Shown here one piece after another: positions 46,505 through 55,355 of a DNA stretch of 64,000 bases (position 1 is the first letter of the stretch; each line of letters starts with the position of its first letter). The DNA lies in NCBI GenBank assembly GCA_040904925.1, contig JBBDSP010000016.1, forward strand, positions 1 through 64,000, read 5' to 3'. The DNA is from Gracilimonas sp040904925 (GTDB lineage Bacteria > Bacteroidota > Rhodothermia > Balneolales > Balneolaceae). The notes below the pieces were generated by a model that saw only the letters and a list, made by a program, of their open reading frames with translations, did not search any database and was not told the DNA's origin. The position numbers and the translations under genes are program-made.

Positions 46505-47379
46505 TAATAAAGGTTTACAGAAACGCCGGCAGATAGTACTTGCTTTACCTGTAATTCGCTGGAATAATCGTTGTCATAACGAAGTTCAAACTGAAAAGAG
46601 GCACTTACGATGCTATTTATCTGTCCAATGAGTTCGTTCGTCCAGAAGACATCCGTTTCATTTACCGGAATTAAAAAATTAGTGAAGGTTTCAATAGCAC
46701 TTGAATACAGAATATTTTCAAACACTTCTTTCTCATAATTTATACCTGTAGTTAAACCACCTTCAGATTTGAAATTTTCACCGGCTTCAAGCCCATAATC
46801 AGTAGCCAGATCATCATCAGTAACAAAGGTCTGTTTAAGTCCTAAACCGGTCTCAAAAGTAAAAGCCCGCGTTGGATTATAAGCTACACCCAAACCTTCT
46901 GTTAAGTAAGCAGGTGCTAAAAAATTAGAGATCAGGATATCTGGCTCTCCGGGTTCTGTAGCATATTCAAAACCCTGATCGAATTGAGTCCTGAAATTAA
47001 AATTTCCGTAACCTGACCAAGTCCCATCTTCCACGAAGGTATAATTGAACCGGTTACGAATAGAGATCACATCATCAGTTTTTCGAACGCCTTGTCCTTT
47101 GATATTAGCCTGCCCGTATTTAATATTTGTTCTGAATCCATAACTGAACTGATCCTTTTTATACATCAAGGTAAAGATGGAAGAACCGGTCCCGCTAATT
47201 GAGCTTACACCACCTTGCGACCAGTTATTGTATGACGCTTGTGATCCATTCAGGCTGGCAGCCCAGTTTTTATCCCACCCATCGAGTGTGTCGGGAATAG
47301 ATATATTCTGTGCAGTCAAGCTTGTGCTGAACAGGGATAAAATGAAAATTGCAAAGGTAGAATGTATAATCGATTTCAT
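46504..47379 (-). CDS. DUF3078 outer-membrane beta-barrel protein
   Basis: 291 aa with a signal peptide (MKSIIHSTFAIFILSLFSTS, cleavage near LTAQ). The N-terminus GWDKNWAASLNGSQASYNNW is the DUF3078 hallmark, followed by alternating amphipathic strands (FSYGFRTNIKYGQANIKGQG, FNYTFVEDGTW) and a terminal strand ending VSVNLY. It is likely a small outer-membrane barrel. Function unknown. Confidence 0.85.
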   Translation of the reverse strand: MKSIIHSTFAIFILSLFSTSLTAQNISIPDTLDGWDKNWAASLNGSQASYNNWSQGGVSSISGTGSSIFTLMYKKDQFSYGFRTNIKYGQANIKGQGVRKTDDVISIRNRFNYTFVEDGTWSGYGNFNFRTQFDQGFEYATEPGEPDILISNFLAPAYLTEGLGVAYNPTRAFTFETGLGLKQTFVTDDDLATDYGLEAGENFKSEGGLTTGINYEKEVFENILYSSAIETFTNFLIPVNETDVFWTNELIGQINSIVSASFQFELRYDNDYSSELQVKQVLSAGVSVNLY

Positions 47380-47390
47380 TATTAGACAGT

Positions 47391-47888
47391 TTATTTATTC
47401 TTAAAAAGTATGGCTTCTTCGAGGTTGGAATTTTTCAACATCACTTCTATGTGTTCTCCTGCTTTCGTCGGAACCGTGATACCTGACATGTTTGTGAGTA
47501 AAGGATATTTTCGATGCCCACGGTCTATCAATACAGCAATCTCGATAGCTTCCGGATTATAGATGCTGCATAAAGCAGAGAGTGCATCAAACATCGTTTT
47601 ACCTGAAAAAATTACGTCATCAACAAGTAATACAAATTTATCATTACAATCCGGAAGGGGTGTTTCTGAACTGTTACCGCTCACTTCATACCTATGAACC
47701 GAGACATCCACGCCCATTAAATCAGCAATACTATCAGAAAGTTCCAAAGCCGTGGCATGACCTCTTTCATTCAACCCAATTATTACGAGATCTTTATCAC
47801 TTCCCATCCGCTCCCATACCTGGATCGCAATACGATGCAGGGTACGTTGTATTCTTGGGCGATCCATTAAAGTTATTTGTTTTTTCAT
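47391..47888 (-). CDS. pyrR: PyrR-like phosphoribosyltransferase
   Basis: 165-aa type I phosphoribosyltransferase of the PyrR type: the PRPP loop is FVLLVDDVIFSGKTMFDAL, with LVIIGLNERGHATALEL upstream and LIDRGHRKYPL near the C-terminus. PyrR is a uracil phosphoribosyltransferase and, in Firmicutes, a pyr-mRNA attenuator. Here the only nearby pyr gene is pyrF 11 kb away, so a regulatory role is not shown by context. Confidence 0.85.
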   Translation of the reverse strand: MKKQITLMDRPRIQRTLHRIAIQVWERMGSDKDLVIIGLNERGHATALELSDSIADLMGVDVSVHRYEVSGNSSETPLPDCNDKFVLLVDDVIFSGKTMFDALSALCSIYNPEAIEIAVLIDRGHRKYPLLTNMSGITVPTKAGEHIEVMLKNSNLEEAILFKNK

Positions 47889-48011
47889 ACACTCATTTTA
47901 AATTCAAAAGAAGGTACTGTTTTCTGAACTTAGTGTTAAAAAAATAACAAAAATCAGTAGTAATATTCGTATCTTAACAGTGTTAACCGCAGCGTAAAAA
48001 GAGGGAGTGTT

Positions 48012-48323
48012 ATGAAAAAAGTAATTGGAACATTGATGGTAGGAGCTACTGCTTTTGCAGGCGGCCTTGTAACAGGTTTATTACTGACTCCTAAATCCGG
48101 TAAAGAGAATATGCGCTGGGTTAAGGATCAGAGCAATGAAACGAAGCACTGGCTGGAAATGCAGGGCCACAAGCTAAAAGAAGATAGTGAAAAACGAATG
48201 GATCGTGTTTCACAAGGGATCAAAAAAACAGTCAGAGAAGCCTTGCCTGATTTGTACGAAGCAACTGAAGATTTGAATTTTTCCGAGGAGGAAGAGATAG
48301 AAGAAATTACTAAACATGGATAA
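48012..48323 (+). CDS. YtxH domain protein
   Basis: 103 aa with one N-terminal hydrophobic helix (VIGTLMVGATAFAGGLVTG, then LLLTPKSGKENMR), which is the YtxH signature, followed by a long coiled-coil-like charged tail. A GAGGGAG ribosome site precedes ATG 48012. Overlaps the next gene by 8 bases. Function unknown; stress-linked in Firmicutes. Confidence 0.85.
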   Translation: MKKVIGTLMVGATAFAGGLVTGLLLTPKSGKENMRWVKDQSNETKHWLEMQGHKLKEDSEKRMDRVSQGIKKTVREALPDLYEATEDLNFSEEEEIEEITKHG

Positions 48324-49485
48324 TTCTGAGTTTCAACATTCAGAAGCCTTTTTGCAGTGGATATGGGAGAATCTGCTTTTCGATTTCACTTCATTACAAA
48401 CTACATGTGGCAAATCCCTAAGGATTTCAGATCCCGGAAAATTAAACAGTACAGATGGTCCCGATTTTAAGCAGGCTGTTATAGAGGTTGGAGATATTAC
48501 CTGGCACGGAAATGTGGAAATACATGTCCGAAGCGAGGGGTGGGTTAACCACGGCCATCATGAAGATCCCAATTTCAATACTGTAGTATTGCATGTATTC
48601 ACTGATGATGAAGGAATTCCGGCTCAAACACAAAACGGAAGCACGCCTTATTCTTTAAATCTCCGTCCTTATCTTTCGAAAGAGCTGAGGTTCTTTCTTA
48701 AAAGCTTTGAACAACCATCAGGGTTGCCTTGTGCATCGGGGCTTAGTTTTATTTCTGAAGAGGCTTTTCACGATCAAATTGAAAAAGCTCACCTTGAATA
48801 TTTTGAGAAAAAGTCGAATGATTTTTTGCAATTTTATGACCCTGAATTACTTCCTTCAAAAGCCTGGAAGAAGGCATTAATAATATCGTTATGGGATGGG
48901 CTGGGGATTACGCACAATCGGGAGGCGATGCGGGAAACGGCAAAGCGGTTTTTGCAAAGCATGCCCGGATTTTCAGCTGATGAAGGTGAGACCAGGAATG
49001 CATTAGACATTGCAGGATTTGAAGCAAATAGCTCTGATATTAGATGGAACTTGAAATCTGTTCGGCCCGCAAGTCACCCCATTAATAGAATAAAAGAAGC
49101 CGTTAAATTAACATCACTAGTCGTAAATGAGCCGTTGGAAAATATCCTCTCACTAAAAGCAACAGAAAAGTGGGATGACTGGGTTCAAAAAGCCTCACTT
49201 ACAAACTCTTCACGCATTGAAATTTTGTTCGGTACTGTGTTTTTACCTTCACTATATGTTCTGGGAAATTTATTTGCTCATCAAAGCCTTTCACAGAAGG
49301 TGCTCTCAGAGTGGAGAGTTTTAAAAACACCGATTCCTCCATCTTTGCTTAAAAGGTTCCATACTTTAAAGCTGAATACTACGTCATATCGTAAGAAACT
49401 GGGTGCTATCCATCAATTAAAATCATATTGTGGTCCGGTCCGGTGCTCTGAATGTTTTGTACTAAAAAATGCGATTGAGTCTTGA
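48316..49485 (+). CDS. DUF2851 family protein
   Basis: 389 aa. The family block is clear: KSLRISDPGKLNSTDGPDF, GNVEIHVRSEGWVNHGHHED and NTVVLHVF, reminiscent of a nuclease-like strand-helix layout. The C-terminus ends with a cysteine-containing SYCGPVRCSECF. Found widely in Bacteroidota; function not established. ATG 48316 lies inside the YtxH gene end. Confidence 0.85.
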   Translation: MDNSEFQHSEAFLQWIWENLLFDFTSLQTTCGKSLRISDPGKLNSTDGPDFKQAVIEVGDITWHGNVEIHVRSEGWVNHGHHEDPNFNTVVLHVFTDDEGIPAQTQNGSTPYSLNLRPYLSKELRFFLKSFEQPSGLPCASGLSFISEEAFHDQIEKAHLEYFEKKSNDFLQFYDPELLPSKAWKKALIISLWDGLGITHNREAMRETAKRFLQSMPGFSADEGETRNALDIAGFEANSSDIRWNLKSVRPASHPINRIKEAVKLTSLVVNEPLENILSLKATEKWDDWVQKASLTNSSRIEILFGTVFLPSLYVLGNLFAHQSLSQKVLSEWRVLKTPIPPSLLKRFHTLKLNTTSYRKKLGAIHQLKSYCGPVRCSECFVLKNAIES

Positions 49486-49513
49486 TTGCTTTTAAAGTGA
49501 TTTCTATCTTTGG
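49486..49513 (+). promoter_or_regulatory. Bacteroidota-type promoter for tRNA-Gln
   Basis: TTG at 49486-49488, a 17-base spacer and TATCTTTG at 49506-49513 match the TTG-N17-20-TAnnTTTG promoter type. It ends 21 bases before the tRNA and starts at the DUF2851 stop codon. A second TTG at 49482-49484 gives a 21-base spacer. Confidence 0.6.
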
Positions 49514-49534
49514 AGTCTGTCAATGACATGAATT

Positions 49535-49604
49535 GCCCGGTCGTCTAATGGCAGGACACCTGGTTTTGGTCCAGGCAGTGGGGGTTCGAATCCTCCCCGG
49601 GCAA
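49535..49604 (+). tRNA. tRNA-Gln (TTG anticodon)
   Basis: Acceptor arms TGCCCGG and CCGGGCA pair fully. The anticodon stem CCTGG/CCAGG encloses loop TTTTGGT with anticodon TTG, and the T arm GGGGG-TTCGAAT-CCTCC is intact. CCA is not encoded. A promoter lies just upstream and a terminator just downstream, so it is transcribed alone. Confidence 0.95.
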
Positions 49605-49615
49605 CATAAATTTCT

Positions 49616-49643
49616 AAAGGATGACTATTAGGCCATCCTTTTT
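49616..49643 (+). terminator. tRNA-Gln terminator
   Basis: 8-bp stem AAAGGATG/CATCCTTT with a 10-base loop and T tail, starting 12 bases after the tRNA. Confidence 0.8.
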
Positions 49644-49709
49644 GTTTATTGGTCAGCAATTTATTGATGACATTTTCATTGTTTTAACCTGAATTGAAAG
49701 GTCCGCAAC

Positions 49710-50642
49710 GTGGATACTCCCCTGGCGATATTTTCCGGTACAAGTAACCCGGCTTTAGCAAGAGCAATTGCTGAGGAATATGGTACATCATTGGGAGAGC
49801 TGACGATCAAAAAATTCTCTGATGGTGAGCAGTATGTTAAATACGAGCAAAGCATAAGGGGAGAAGATATTTTTGTGATCCAGTCCACACCGCCTCCTGG
49901 TGATAACATTATTGAATTATTGCTTTTACTGGATGCAGCTAAAAGAGCTTCAGTCAAAAGGGTTACGGCAGTGATACCGTATTTTGGATATGCCCGTCAG
50001 GATCGTAAAGATCAGCCGCGGGTTTCCATTGGATCTAAACTGATGGCTAATTTATTAGTGAAGGCTGGAGCTGATCGCATATTAACTATGGATCTGCATG
50101 CTGCCCAGATACAAGGATTTTTTGATATCCCGCTTGATCATTTATATGCAAGCCGGGCTTTTATTGATCACTTTACCTCCAATCCTATTGACAATTTGGT
50201 TGTTGTAGCTCCTGATGTAGGAAGCCTGAAAATGGCTCGTGCCTACTCTAAAAAATTAGGAGCAAGTTTGGCCTTTATTGATAAAAGAAGGCCAAAAGCC
50301 AATGAGTCAGAGATCATGAATCTGATTGGTGAGGTAGAAGGAAAGAATGTGTTAATAGTCGATGATTTGATCGACACCGCCGGAACATTGACGAATGCAG
50401 CTGCCGCTTTAAAAGAAAGAGGCGCGTTAAACATTATCGCAATTTGTACACACCCGATTTTATCGGGTCCGGCATTTCAGCGAATCGAAGATTCGCCAAT
50501 TGACGAGTTGTTAGTAACAGATACGGTTCAGCTTCGCCAGCCTTCTGAAAAGATTAAGGTATTGAGCATTGCGAATATTTTTGCTGAAGCTATACAACGC
50601 ATACATACTAACGACACTATCAGTGCACTGTTTGATAATTAA
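49710..50642 (+). CDS. prs: Ribose-phosphate pyrophosphokinase
   Basis: Makes PRPP from ribose-5-phosphate and ATP. The family marks are LAIFSGTSNPALARAIAEEY, FSDGEQYVKYEQSIRGEDIF, YFGYARQDRKDQPR, MDLHAAQIQGFFDIPLDHLY and the PRPP loop NVLIVDDLIDTAGTL. 310 aa. GTG start at 49710 with GAAAGG 8 bases before. rplY follows after 18 bases. Confidence 0.96.
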   Translation: MDTPLAIFSGTSNPALARAIAEEYGTSLGELTIKKFSDGEQYVKYEQSIRGEDIFVIQSTPPPGDNIIELLLLLDAAKRASVKRVTAVIPYFGYARQDRKDQPRVSIGSKLMANLLVKAGADRILTMDLHAAQIQGFFDIPLDHLYASRAFIDHFTSNPIDNLVVVAPDVGSLKMARAYSKKLGASLAFIDKRRPKANESEIMNLIGEVEGKNVLIVDDLIDTAGTLTNAAAALKERGALNIIAICTHPILSGPAFQRIEDSPIDELLVTDTVQLRQPSEKIKVLSIANIFAEAIQRIHTNDTISALFDN

Positions 50643-50660
50643 GATTAAGGTAAACGCATT

Positions 50661-51383
50661 ATGGCAAACCCAGAATTAGTAAAACTAGAAGGCAAGAAAA
50701 GAGAGACCACCAGACAAGCAAATAGAGCGCTTAGAGAAGAACTGCGTGTTCCTGCTGTTCTTTATGGTCCTGATGTTGACGAAAACATTCATTTTTCCAT
50801 CGATGAACTTGAATTGGAAAAAATTCTCAGAAAGCCACAAACAAAGCTTCAGGAATTAACGGTTGATGGAAAGACTTACAAAACCCTTCTGAAAAGAACA
50901 GAATTTGATCCTGTAACGGATCGTCCGGTTCATGCAGATTTTTATGTTCTCTCTGACAAGAAGAAAGTAACACTCCGTGTTCCAATTAAAATTTCAGGAA
51001 ACGCAAAAGGAGTAGTTGAAAACGGTGGTCGTGTATTTAAGCCGATGAACTTTATTCGCATTCGTGTACTTCCTTCTGCGATTCCTGCTGAATTTGAGAT
51101 TGATATTTCTCCACTTGAGATCGGACAGTCATTCCATATCTCGGATCTTGATCTTGAAGGTATTATTCCTTTGGATGATATGAGCCGAACTATTGTAACT
51201 ATTCGTCCTCCAAAAGGAGCTGACTTCCTCGAAAATCTTGTATCCGGCGTTGTCGACGATACAGCAGAAGAAGCGGTTGCTGAAGGCGAAGAAGTTGCTG
51301 AAGGTGAAGAGCTCGCTGAAGGTGAAGAAGCTGCTGAAGGCGAAGAAGGAGATGATTCTTCTGACGACAAATCAGAAGGATAA
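50661..51383 (+). CDS. rplY: 50S ribosomal protein L25 (CTC form)
   Basis: 240-aa two-domain L25/TL5 (CTC) protein that binds 5S rRNA. The N-terminal domain (KREETRQANRALREELRVPA-like start, VLYGPDVDENIHFSID) is followed by the C-terminal beta-rich domain (FDPVTDRPVHADFYVLSD, VPIKISGNAKGVVENGG, ISPLEIGQSFHISDLDLEG). The tail is a very acidic run of hexapeptide repeats (AEGEEV, AEGEEL, AEGEEA) encoded by similar 18-base units. Located between prs and pth, a common bacterial arrangement. Confidence 0.95.
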   Translation: MANPELVKLEGKKRETTRQANRALREELRVPAVLYGPDVDENIHFSIDELELEKILRKPQTKLQELTVDGKTYKTLLKRTEFDPVTDRPVHADFYVLSDKKKVTLRVPIKISGNAKGVVENGGRVFKPMNFIRIRVLPSAIPAEFEIDISPLEIGQSFHISDLDLEGIIPLDDMSRTIVTIRPPKGADFLENLVSGVVDDTAEEAVAEGEEVAEGEELAEGEEAAEGEEGDDSSDDKSEG

Positions 51384-51427
51384 TCCTTTTATAATTACGG
51401 AAAGTTGTAACGCAATCTCCCTCTGAC

Positions 51428-51985
51428 ATGTCCCTTATTATTGGATTAGGAAATATCGGACAAGAATATGAGGGGACTCGTCACAACATTGGATTTGAAG
51501 TGGTTGACGCAATAGCTGAAACTCTTTCTACAACATTTGGCCCGGGTGACGGGCCATTTGTGGTTGCAGAGGGCAGGCACAGGGGGCGAAATGTGGTGCT
51601 CATTAAGCCAACTACGTACATGAATAAAAGTGGTATCGCGGTACGAAAAGCCCTTACAAAGTATAAAACAGATATAGATCATTGCCTTATTGTTTATGAC
51701 GACCTCAACCTTGATGTTGGTGATGTCAGGTTGAAATCACAAGGCAGTGCCGGTGGCCATAATGGAATTGCCAATATAATCGCAGAGCTTGGAACACGTG
51801 AGTTTCCGAGACTGCGATTTGGTATCGGGAATGATTTCCCAAGAGGCCGTCAGGTAGATTTTGTTCTTTCACCATTCAAAAATTCAGATCAAAAGTATTT
51901 GGAAGAAGGCATACAAAAAGCCCATGATGCATCCCTGAATTTTGCAAGGGAAGGCATCGTAAAAGCCATGAATAATTTTAATTAA
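51428..51985 (+). CDS. pth: Peptidyl-tRNA hydrolase
   Basis: Releases peptidyl-tRNA that dropped off ribosomes. Catalytic His in GTRHNIGFEVVD, plus GLGNIGQEYEGTRHN, KPTTYMNKSG and the Asp in VYDDLNLDVGDVRLK; GSAGGHNGI follows. 185 aa, usual size. Third gene of the prs-rplY-pth series. Confidence 0.97.
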   Translation: MSLIIGLGNIGQEYEGTRHNIGFEVVDAIAETLSTTFGPGDGPFVVAEGRHRGRNVVLIKPTTYMNKSGIAVRKALTKYKTDIDHCLIVYDDLNLDVGDVRLKSQGSAGGHNGIANIIAELGTREFPRLRFGIGNDFPRGRQVDFVLSPFKNSDQKYLEEGIQKAHDASLNFAREGIVKAMNNFN

Positions 51986-52048
51986 TGAATACTGCCAAGG
52001 ATAATATTTGGTGGAATTAACAAAACATAAACTAACGAACGGGAAACA

Positions 52049-54274
52049 ATGCAAACTATAGTCTATTTAATACCGGTGGCAGGAGTAATTGCACTCCTTT
52101 ACACCATTTTTAAGTCCTCCTGGGTATCGAAACAGGAAATTGGAACCGAGCGCATGGAGCGTATCAGCAAGAGTATTGCTAGTGGCGCCATGGCCTTCCT
52201 AAAAGCTGAATACAGAGTACTCTCAATATTTGTACTTGTTGTTGCGGTAATACTTGCCTTGAGTGCTGACCCAACTACCTCTAGCTGGATGGTTGCCATT
52301 TCATTCATTATAGGTGCTTTCTGTTCCGGATTAGCTGGATTTATAGGCATGAAAGTAGCAACAAAAGCAAATGTAAGAACAACTCATGCCGCTCGTTCCA
52401 GTCTTGGTAAAGGACTTGAAGTTGCTTTTGCCGGTGGTTCTGTGATGGGATTAGCTGTTGTTGGCCTAGGTGTTCTTGGCTTAAGTGTATTATTTATCGT
52501 TTTTGGGAATGTATTTGGACTTGAAGGCGCAGGTGCGGTAAATAAAGTGTTGGCCGTTGTAACCGGATTTTCATTTGGTGCTTCTTCAATTGCACTTTTT
52601 GCCCGTGTTGGTGGCGGTATCTACACTAAAGCTGCCGATGTTGGTGCCGACCTTGTAGGTAAAGTAGAAGCCGGTATTCCTGAAGATCACCCATTAAACC
52701 CTGCTACTATTGCAGATAACGTAGGAGATAATGTAGGTGATGTTGCCGGAATGGGTGCAGACCTTTTCGAATCTTATGTAGGTTCTATTATTGGTACAAT
52801 GGTATTGGGTGCTGCTTTTATCGCAGGTGCCACTGTCGAGGGAGCTGCCTGGGCTGATTCTTTTAATGGCTTATCTGCTGTAATTCTTCCTCTTGTTCTT
52901 GCAGGTGTTGGAATTTTGACTTCCATTTTTGGAACCTTCTTTGTACGTGTTAAAGATGGTGGTGATCCACAAAAAGCACTGAACCTTGGTGAGTTTCTGT
53001 CTGCAGCTATCATGCTTGTAGCTTCCTTTTTTATTATCACATGGATGCTTCCTGAAACATGGATGTTCAATGGTGAGACATACACAAGTACCGGAGTTTT
53101 CTGGGCTACTATATTTGGACTTGCTGCCGGACTTGGTATTGGCTTGATAACAGAGCATTACACCGGAACAGGAACAAAGCCGGTTTGGTCTATTGTGAAG
53201 CAGTCTGTTACCGGATCTGCAACAAATATCATTGCCGGACTTGGTGTTGGTATGATCTCAACTGCGATCCCTATTCTTATTATTGCAGTGGCGATTATCG
53301 GAGCCTATGAATTTGCAGGACTTTACGGTATTGCGATTGCTGCAGTTGGAATGCTTTCTAATACAGGTATTCAGTTAGCGGTTGATGCCTACGGACCAAT
53401 TTCTGATAACGCGGGCGGTATTGCTGAAATGGCTGAACTTCCCGGAGAAGTACGTGAACGTACCGATAAGCTTGATGCGGTAGGTAATACAACTGCTGCT
53501 ATTGGTAAAGGTTTCGCGATCGGTTCTGCGGCCTTGACAGCTCTTGCTCTTTTTGCTGCTTTCATTACGGCTTTTGAAGCTGTAAATCCCGGAGTAGAAG
53601 TAATTATCAGTGTAACCAATCCTTCTGTAATGGCATCATTATTTGTAGGAGCTATGTTACCATTCTTGTTCTCTGCTCTTTCTATGAATGCAGTTGGTCG
53701 TGCCGCCATGAGTATGATCGAAGAAGTTCGTCGTCAGTTCCGTGATATTCCTGAATTGACAAAAGCTCTTGCAGCTATGAACCGCAATGAAGGCAAGAAA
53801 TTAGCAGACTGGTCTGACGAAGATCGTACTACTTTTGAAGCTGCTGACGGTAAAGCTGAATATGAAAAATGTGTTGAGATCTCTACACAAGCATCGATTC
53901 GTGAAATGGTAGTTCCCGGACTTCTGGCTGTAATTGTTCCCGTACTATTCGGCTTTGTTCCAGGATTTATTAGCGAGAGCCCAACACTTGGAGCTGAAAT
54001 GCTTGGTGGACTTCTTGCAGGTGTAACGTCTGCAGGTGTTCTTATGGCACTTTTCCAGTCAAATGCCGGTGGTGCATGGGATAACGCCAAGAAGATGATC
54101 GAAGAAGGCGTGACCATCGACGGTAAAGAATACGGCAAAGGCTCTGAGCCTCACAAAGCCGGTGTTGTTGGTGATACTGTGGGTGATCCGTTCAAAGATA
54201 CCTCCGGTCCTTCACTGAACATCCTGCTTAAGCTGATGTCTGTTGTAGCTCTTGTAATTGCTACTATGATCTAA
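52049..54274 (+). CDS. hppA: Membrane-bound ion-pumping pyrophosphatase
   Basis: 741 aa with about 16 hydrophobic helices. Hydrolyses pyrophosphate to pump Na+ or H+ across the inner membrane. The catalytic loops are GGGIYTKAADVGADLVGKVE, NPATIADNVGDNVGDVAGMG, DAYGPISDNAGGIAEM and GDTVGDPFKDTSGPSLN. The segment GNTTAAIGKGFAIGSAALTA has Ala at the site that is Lys in K+-independent enzymes, so it is most likely a K+-dependent, Na+-pumping type. Monocistronic, with a strong terminator. Confidence 0.96.
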   Translation: MQTIVYLIPVAGVIALLYTIFKSSWVSKQEIGTERMERISKSIASGAMAFLKAEYRVLSIFVLVVAVILALSADPTTSSWMVAISFIIGAFCSGLAGFIGMKVATKANVRTTHAARSSLGKGLEVAFAGGSVMGLAVVGLGVLGLSVLFIVFGNVFGLEGAGAVNKVLAVVTGFSFGASSIALFARVGGGIYTKAADVGADLVGKVEAGIPEDHPLNPATIADNVGDNVGDVAGMGADLFESYVGSIIGTMVLGAAFIAGATVEGAAWADSFNGLSAVILPLVLAGVGILTSIFGTFFVRVKDGGDPQKALNLGEFLSAAIMLVASFFIITWMLPETWMFNGETYTSTGVFWATIFGLAAGLGIGLITEHYTGTGTKPVWSIVKQSVTGSATNIIAGLGVGMISTAIPILIIAVAIIGAYEFAGLYGIAIAAVGMLSNTGIQLAVDAYGPISDNAGGIAEMAELPGEVRERTDKLDAVGNTTAAIGKGFAIGSAALTALALFAAFITAFEAVNPGVEVIISVTNPSVMASLFVGAMLPFLFSALSMNAVGRAAMSMIEEVRRQFRDIPELTKALAAMNRNEGKKLADWSDEDRTTFEAADGKAEYEKCVEISTQASIREMVVPGLLAVIVPVLFGFVPGFISESPTLGAEMLGGLLAGVTSAGVLMALFQSNAGGAWDNAKKMIEEGVTIDGKEYGKGSEPHKAGVVGDTVGDPFKDTSGPSLNILLKLMSVVALVIATMI

Positions 54275-54300
54275 AGCTTACACAGCTAAGAAAAGAATTA

Positions 54301-54337
54301 AAAACCCTGCACATAACTTATGTGCAGGGTTTTTTTA
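54301..54337 (+). terminator. hppA terminator
   Basis: Perfect 15-bp stem (54301-54315 with 54319-54333), 3-base loop and T tract. Stem ends AAAACCCTGC/GCAGGGTTTT make it usable on both strands for the convergent small gene. Confidence 0.92.
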
Positions 54338-54342
54338 TAGCT

Positions 54343-54588
54343 TCAATTTTGAAAAAGAGTTGACCAAAATTCATCTCCGAATTTCCACGCCAGCCAGGTA
54401 AAAGATGCTACTCCAAATGCCAAAGCGATCCAGGTATAGGTCTCAACTTCATCGAAGCCATATCTGAATATTTGGGTCCCGGATAAACCGAAGAATATCA
54501 GTCCAAAAAGAAGCCCGAATAAACCGTGAATGCGTTTTCTTGTTGTATTTTTTTTGTGCTCTTCTTCTGTAGGTACTTTAATTTTCAT
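54343..54588 (-). CDS. Small two-helix membrane protein
   Basis: 81 aa with two hydrophobic segments (IHGLFGLLFGLIFFGLSGTQ and YTWIALAFGVASFTWLAWKF) after a charged N-terminus rich in Lys and Glu. No family recognised. Convergent with hppA and divergent from the DJ-1-like gene, with AT-rich DNA upstream. Confidence 0.65.
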   Translation of the reverse strand: MKIKVPTEEEHKKNTTRKRIHGLFGLLFGLIFFGLSGTQIFRYGFDEVETYTWIALAFGVASFTWLAWKFGDEFWSTLFQN

Positions 54589-54667
54589 AGGTTAAAATCT
54601 ACAAAAGAACCTTTTAAACCTGAAATTCATTGTAGTAATACAATCGCAATAAAAAAGGAGTACAATT

Positions 54668-55252
54668 ATGGCAGCTAAAAAAATATTAATGATCGTTGGA
54701 GATTACGGAGAAGACCTTGAGATCATGGTGCCCTTTCAGGCACTGCAGATGGTCGGGCATGAAGTTCATGCAGTTTGTCCCGACAAGAAAAAGGGAGATA
54801 CCTGTCCAACGGCTGTGCACGATTTCGTAGGCGATCAAACTTACAAAGAACTACAGGGGCATAATTTCACCCTGAATCATGATTTTGACAAAGCCGATCC
54901 TTCCGATTACGATGCGTTGGTGCTGCCCGGCGGTCGGGCACCGGAATATCTTCGATTAAATGATGAAGTAATCTCAAAAGTGAAGCATTTTCTGGATGAA
55001 GATAAACCTATCGCAGCCATCTGCCACGGATTACAGATCTTTGCCAGAACAGGCGGAATTGAAGGGAAGAAATTGACAGCCTATCCTGCATGCGGACCTG
55101 AAATGGAAGCCTGCGGAGCTAACTATAAAGAAGTGGCACCAACCGAGGCGGTAGTAGATGGCAATCTTGTAACCTCTCCTGCATGGCCTGGACACCAAAA
55201 ATGGCTGGCTGAGTTCCTGAAAGTATTAGGAACCGAGATCACACATAATTAA
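54668..55252 (+). CDS. DJ-1/PfpI family protein
   Basis: 194 aa class I glutamine-amidotransferase-like fold. The nucleophile elbow is PIAAICHGLQIFARTG (Cys near residue 118), with YDALVLPGGRAPEYLR and MIVGDYGEDLEIMVPFQALQ. Members are proteases, glyoxalase III or deglycase-type enzymes; the precise activity is unclear. GGAGTACAATT lies before ATG 54668. Confidence 0.9.
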   Translation: MAAKKILMIVGDYGEDLEIMVPFQALQMVGHEVHAVCPDKKKGDTCPTAVHDFVGDQTYKELQGHNFTLNHDFDKADPSDYDALVLPGGRAPEYLRLNDEVISKVKHFLDEDKPIAAICHGLQIFARTGGIEGKKLTAYPACGPEMEACGANYKEVAPTEAVVDGNLVTSPAWPGHQKWLAEFLKVLGTEITHN

Positions 55253-55261
55253 TCCTGACTC

Positions 55262-55352
55262 CGCTCCAACGCAGAGCGTAGGAGCGAGGTAAAGCGTAGG
55301 AGCGAGATGGGTAGCCCTGTTATTTAAAATTTAACATTATACCATTTAAAAT
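55262..55352. repeat. Short REP-like hairpin plus heptad-like tract
   Basis: CGCTCCAACGC and GCGTAGGAGCG (55262-55286) form an 11-bp stem with one mismatch. A second copy of AGCGTAGGAGCGAG follows at 55293-55306. Then ATTTAAA and ATTTAAC words in sevens run from about 55322 to 55352. Lies between the convergent DJ-1-like and aldehyde dehydrogenase genes. Confidence 0.55.
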
Positions 55353-55355
55353 TAC

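Noticed and set aside
50942..51370. 142-codon minus-strand frame opposite rplY
   Set aside because: Serine- and proline-rich reading is the antisense of the acidic AEGEE repeats.
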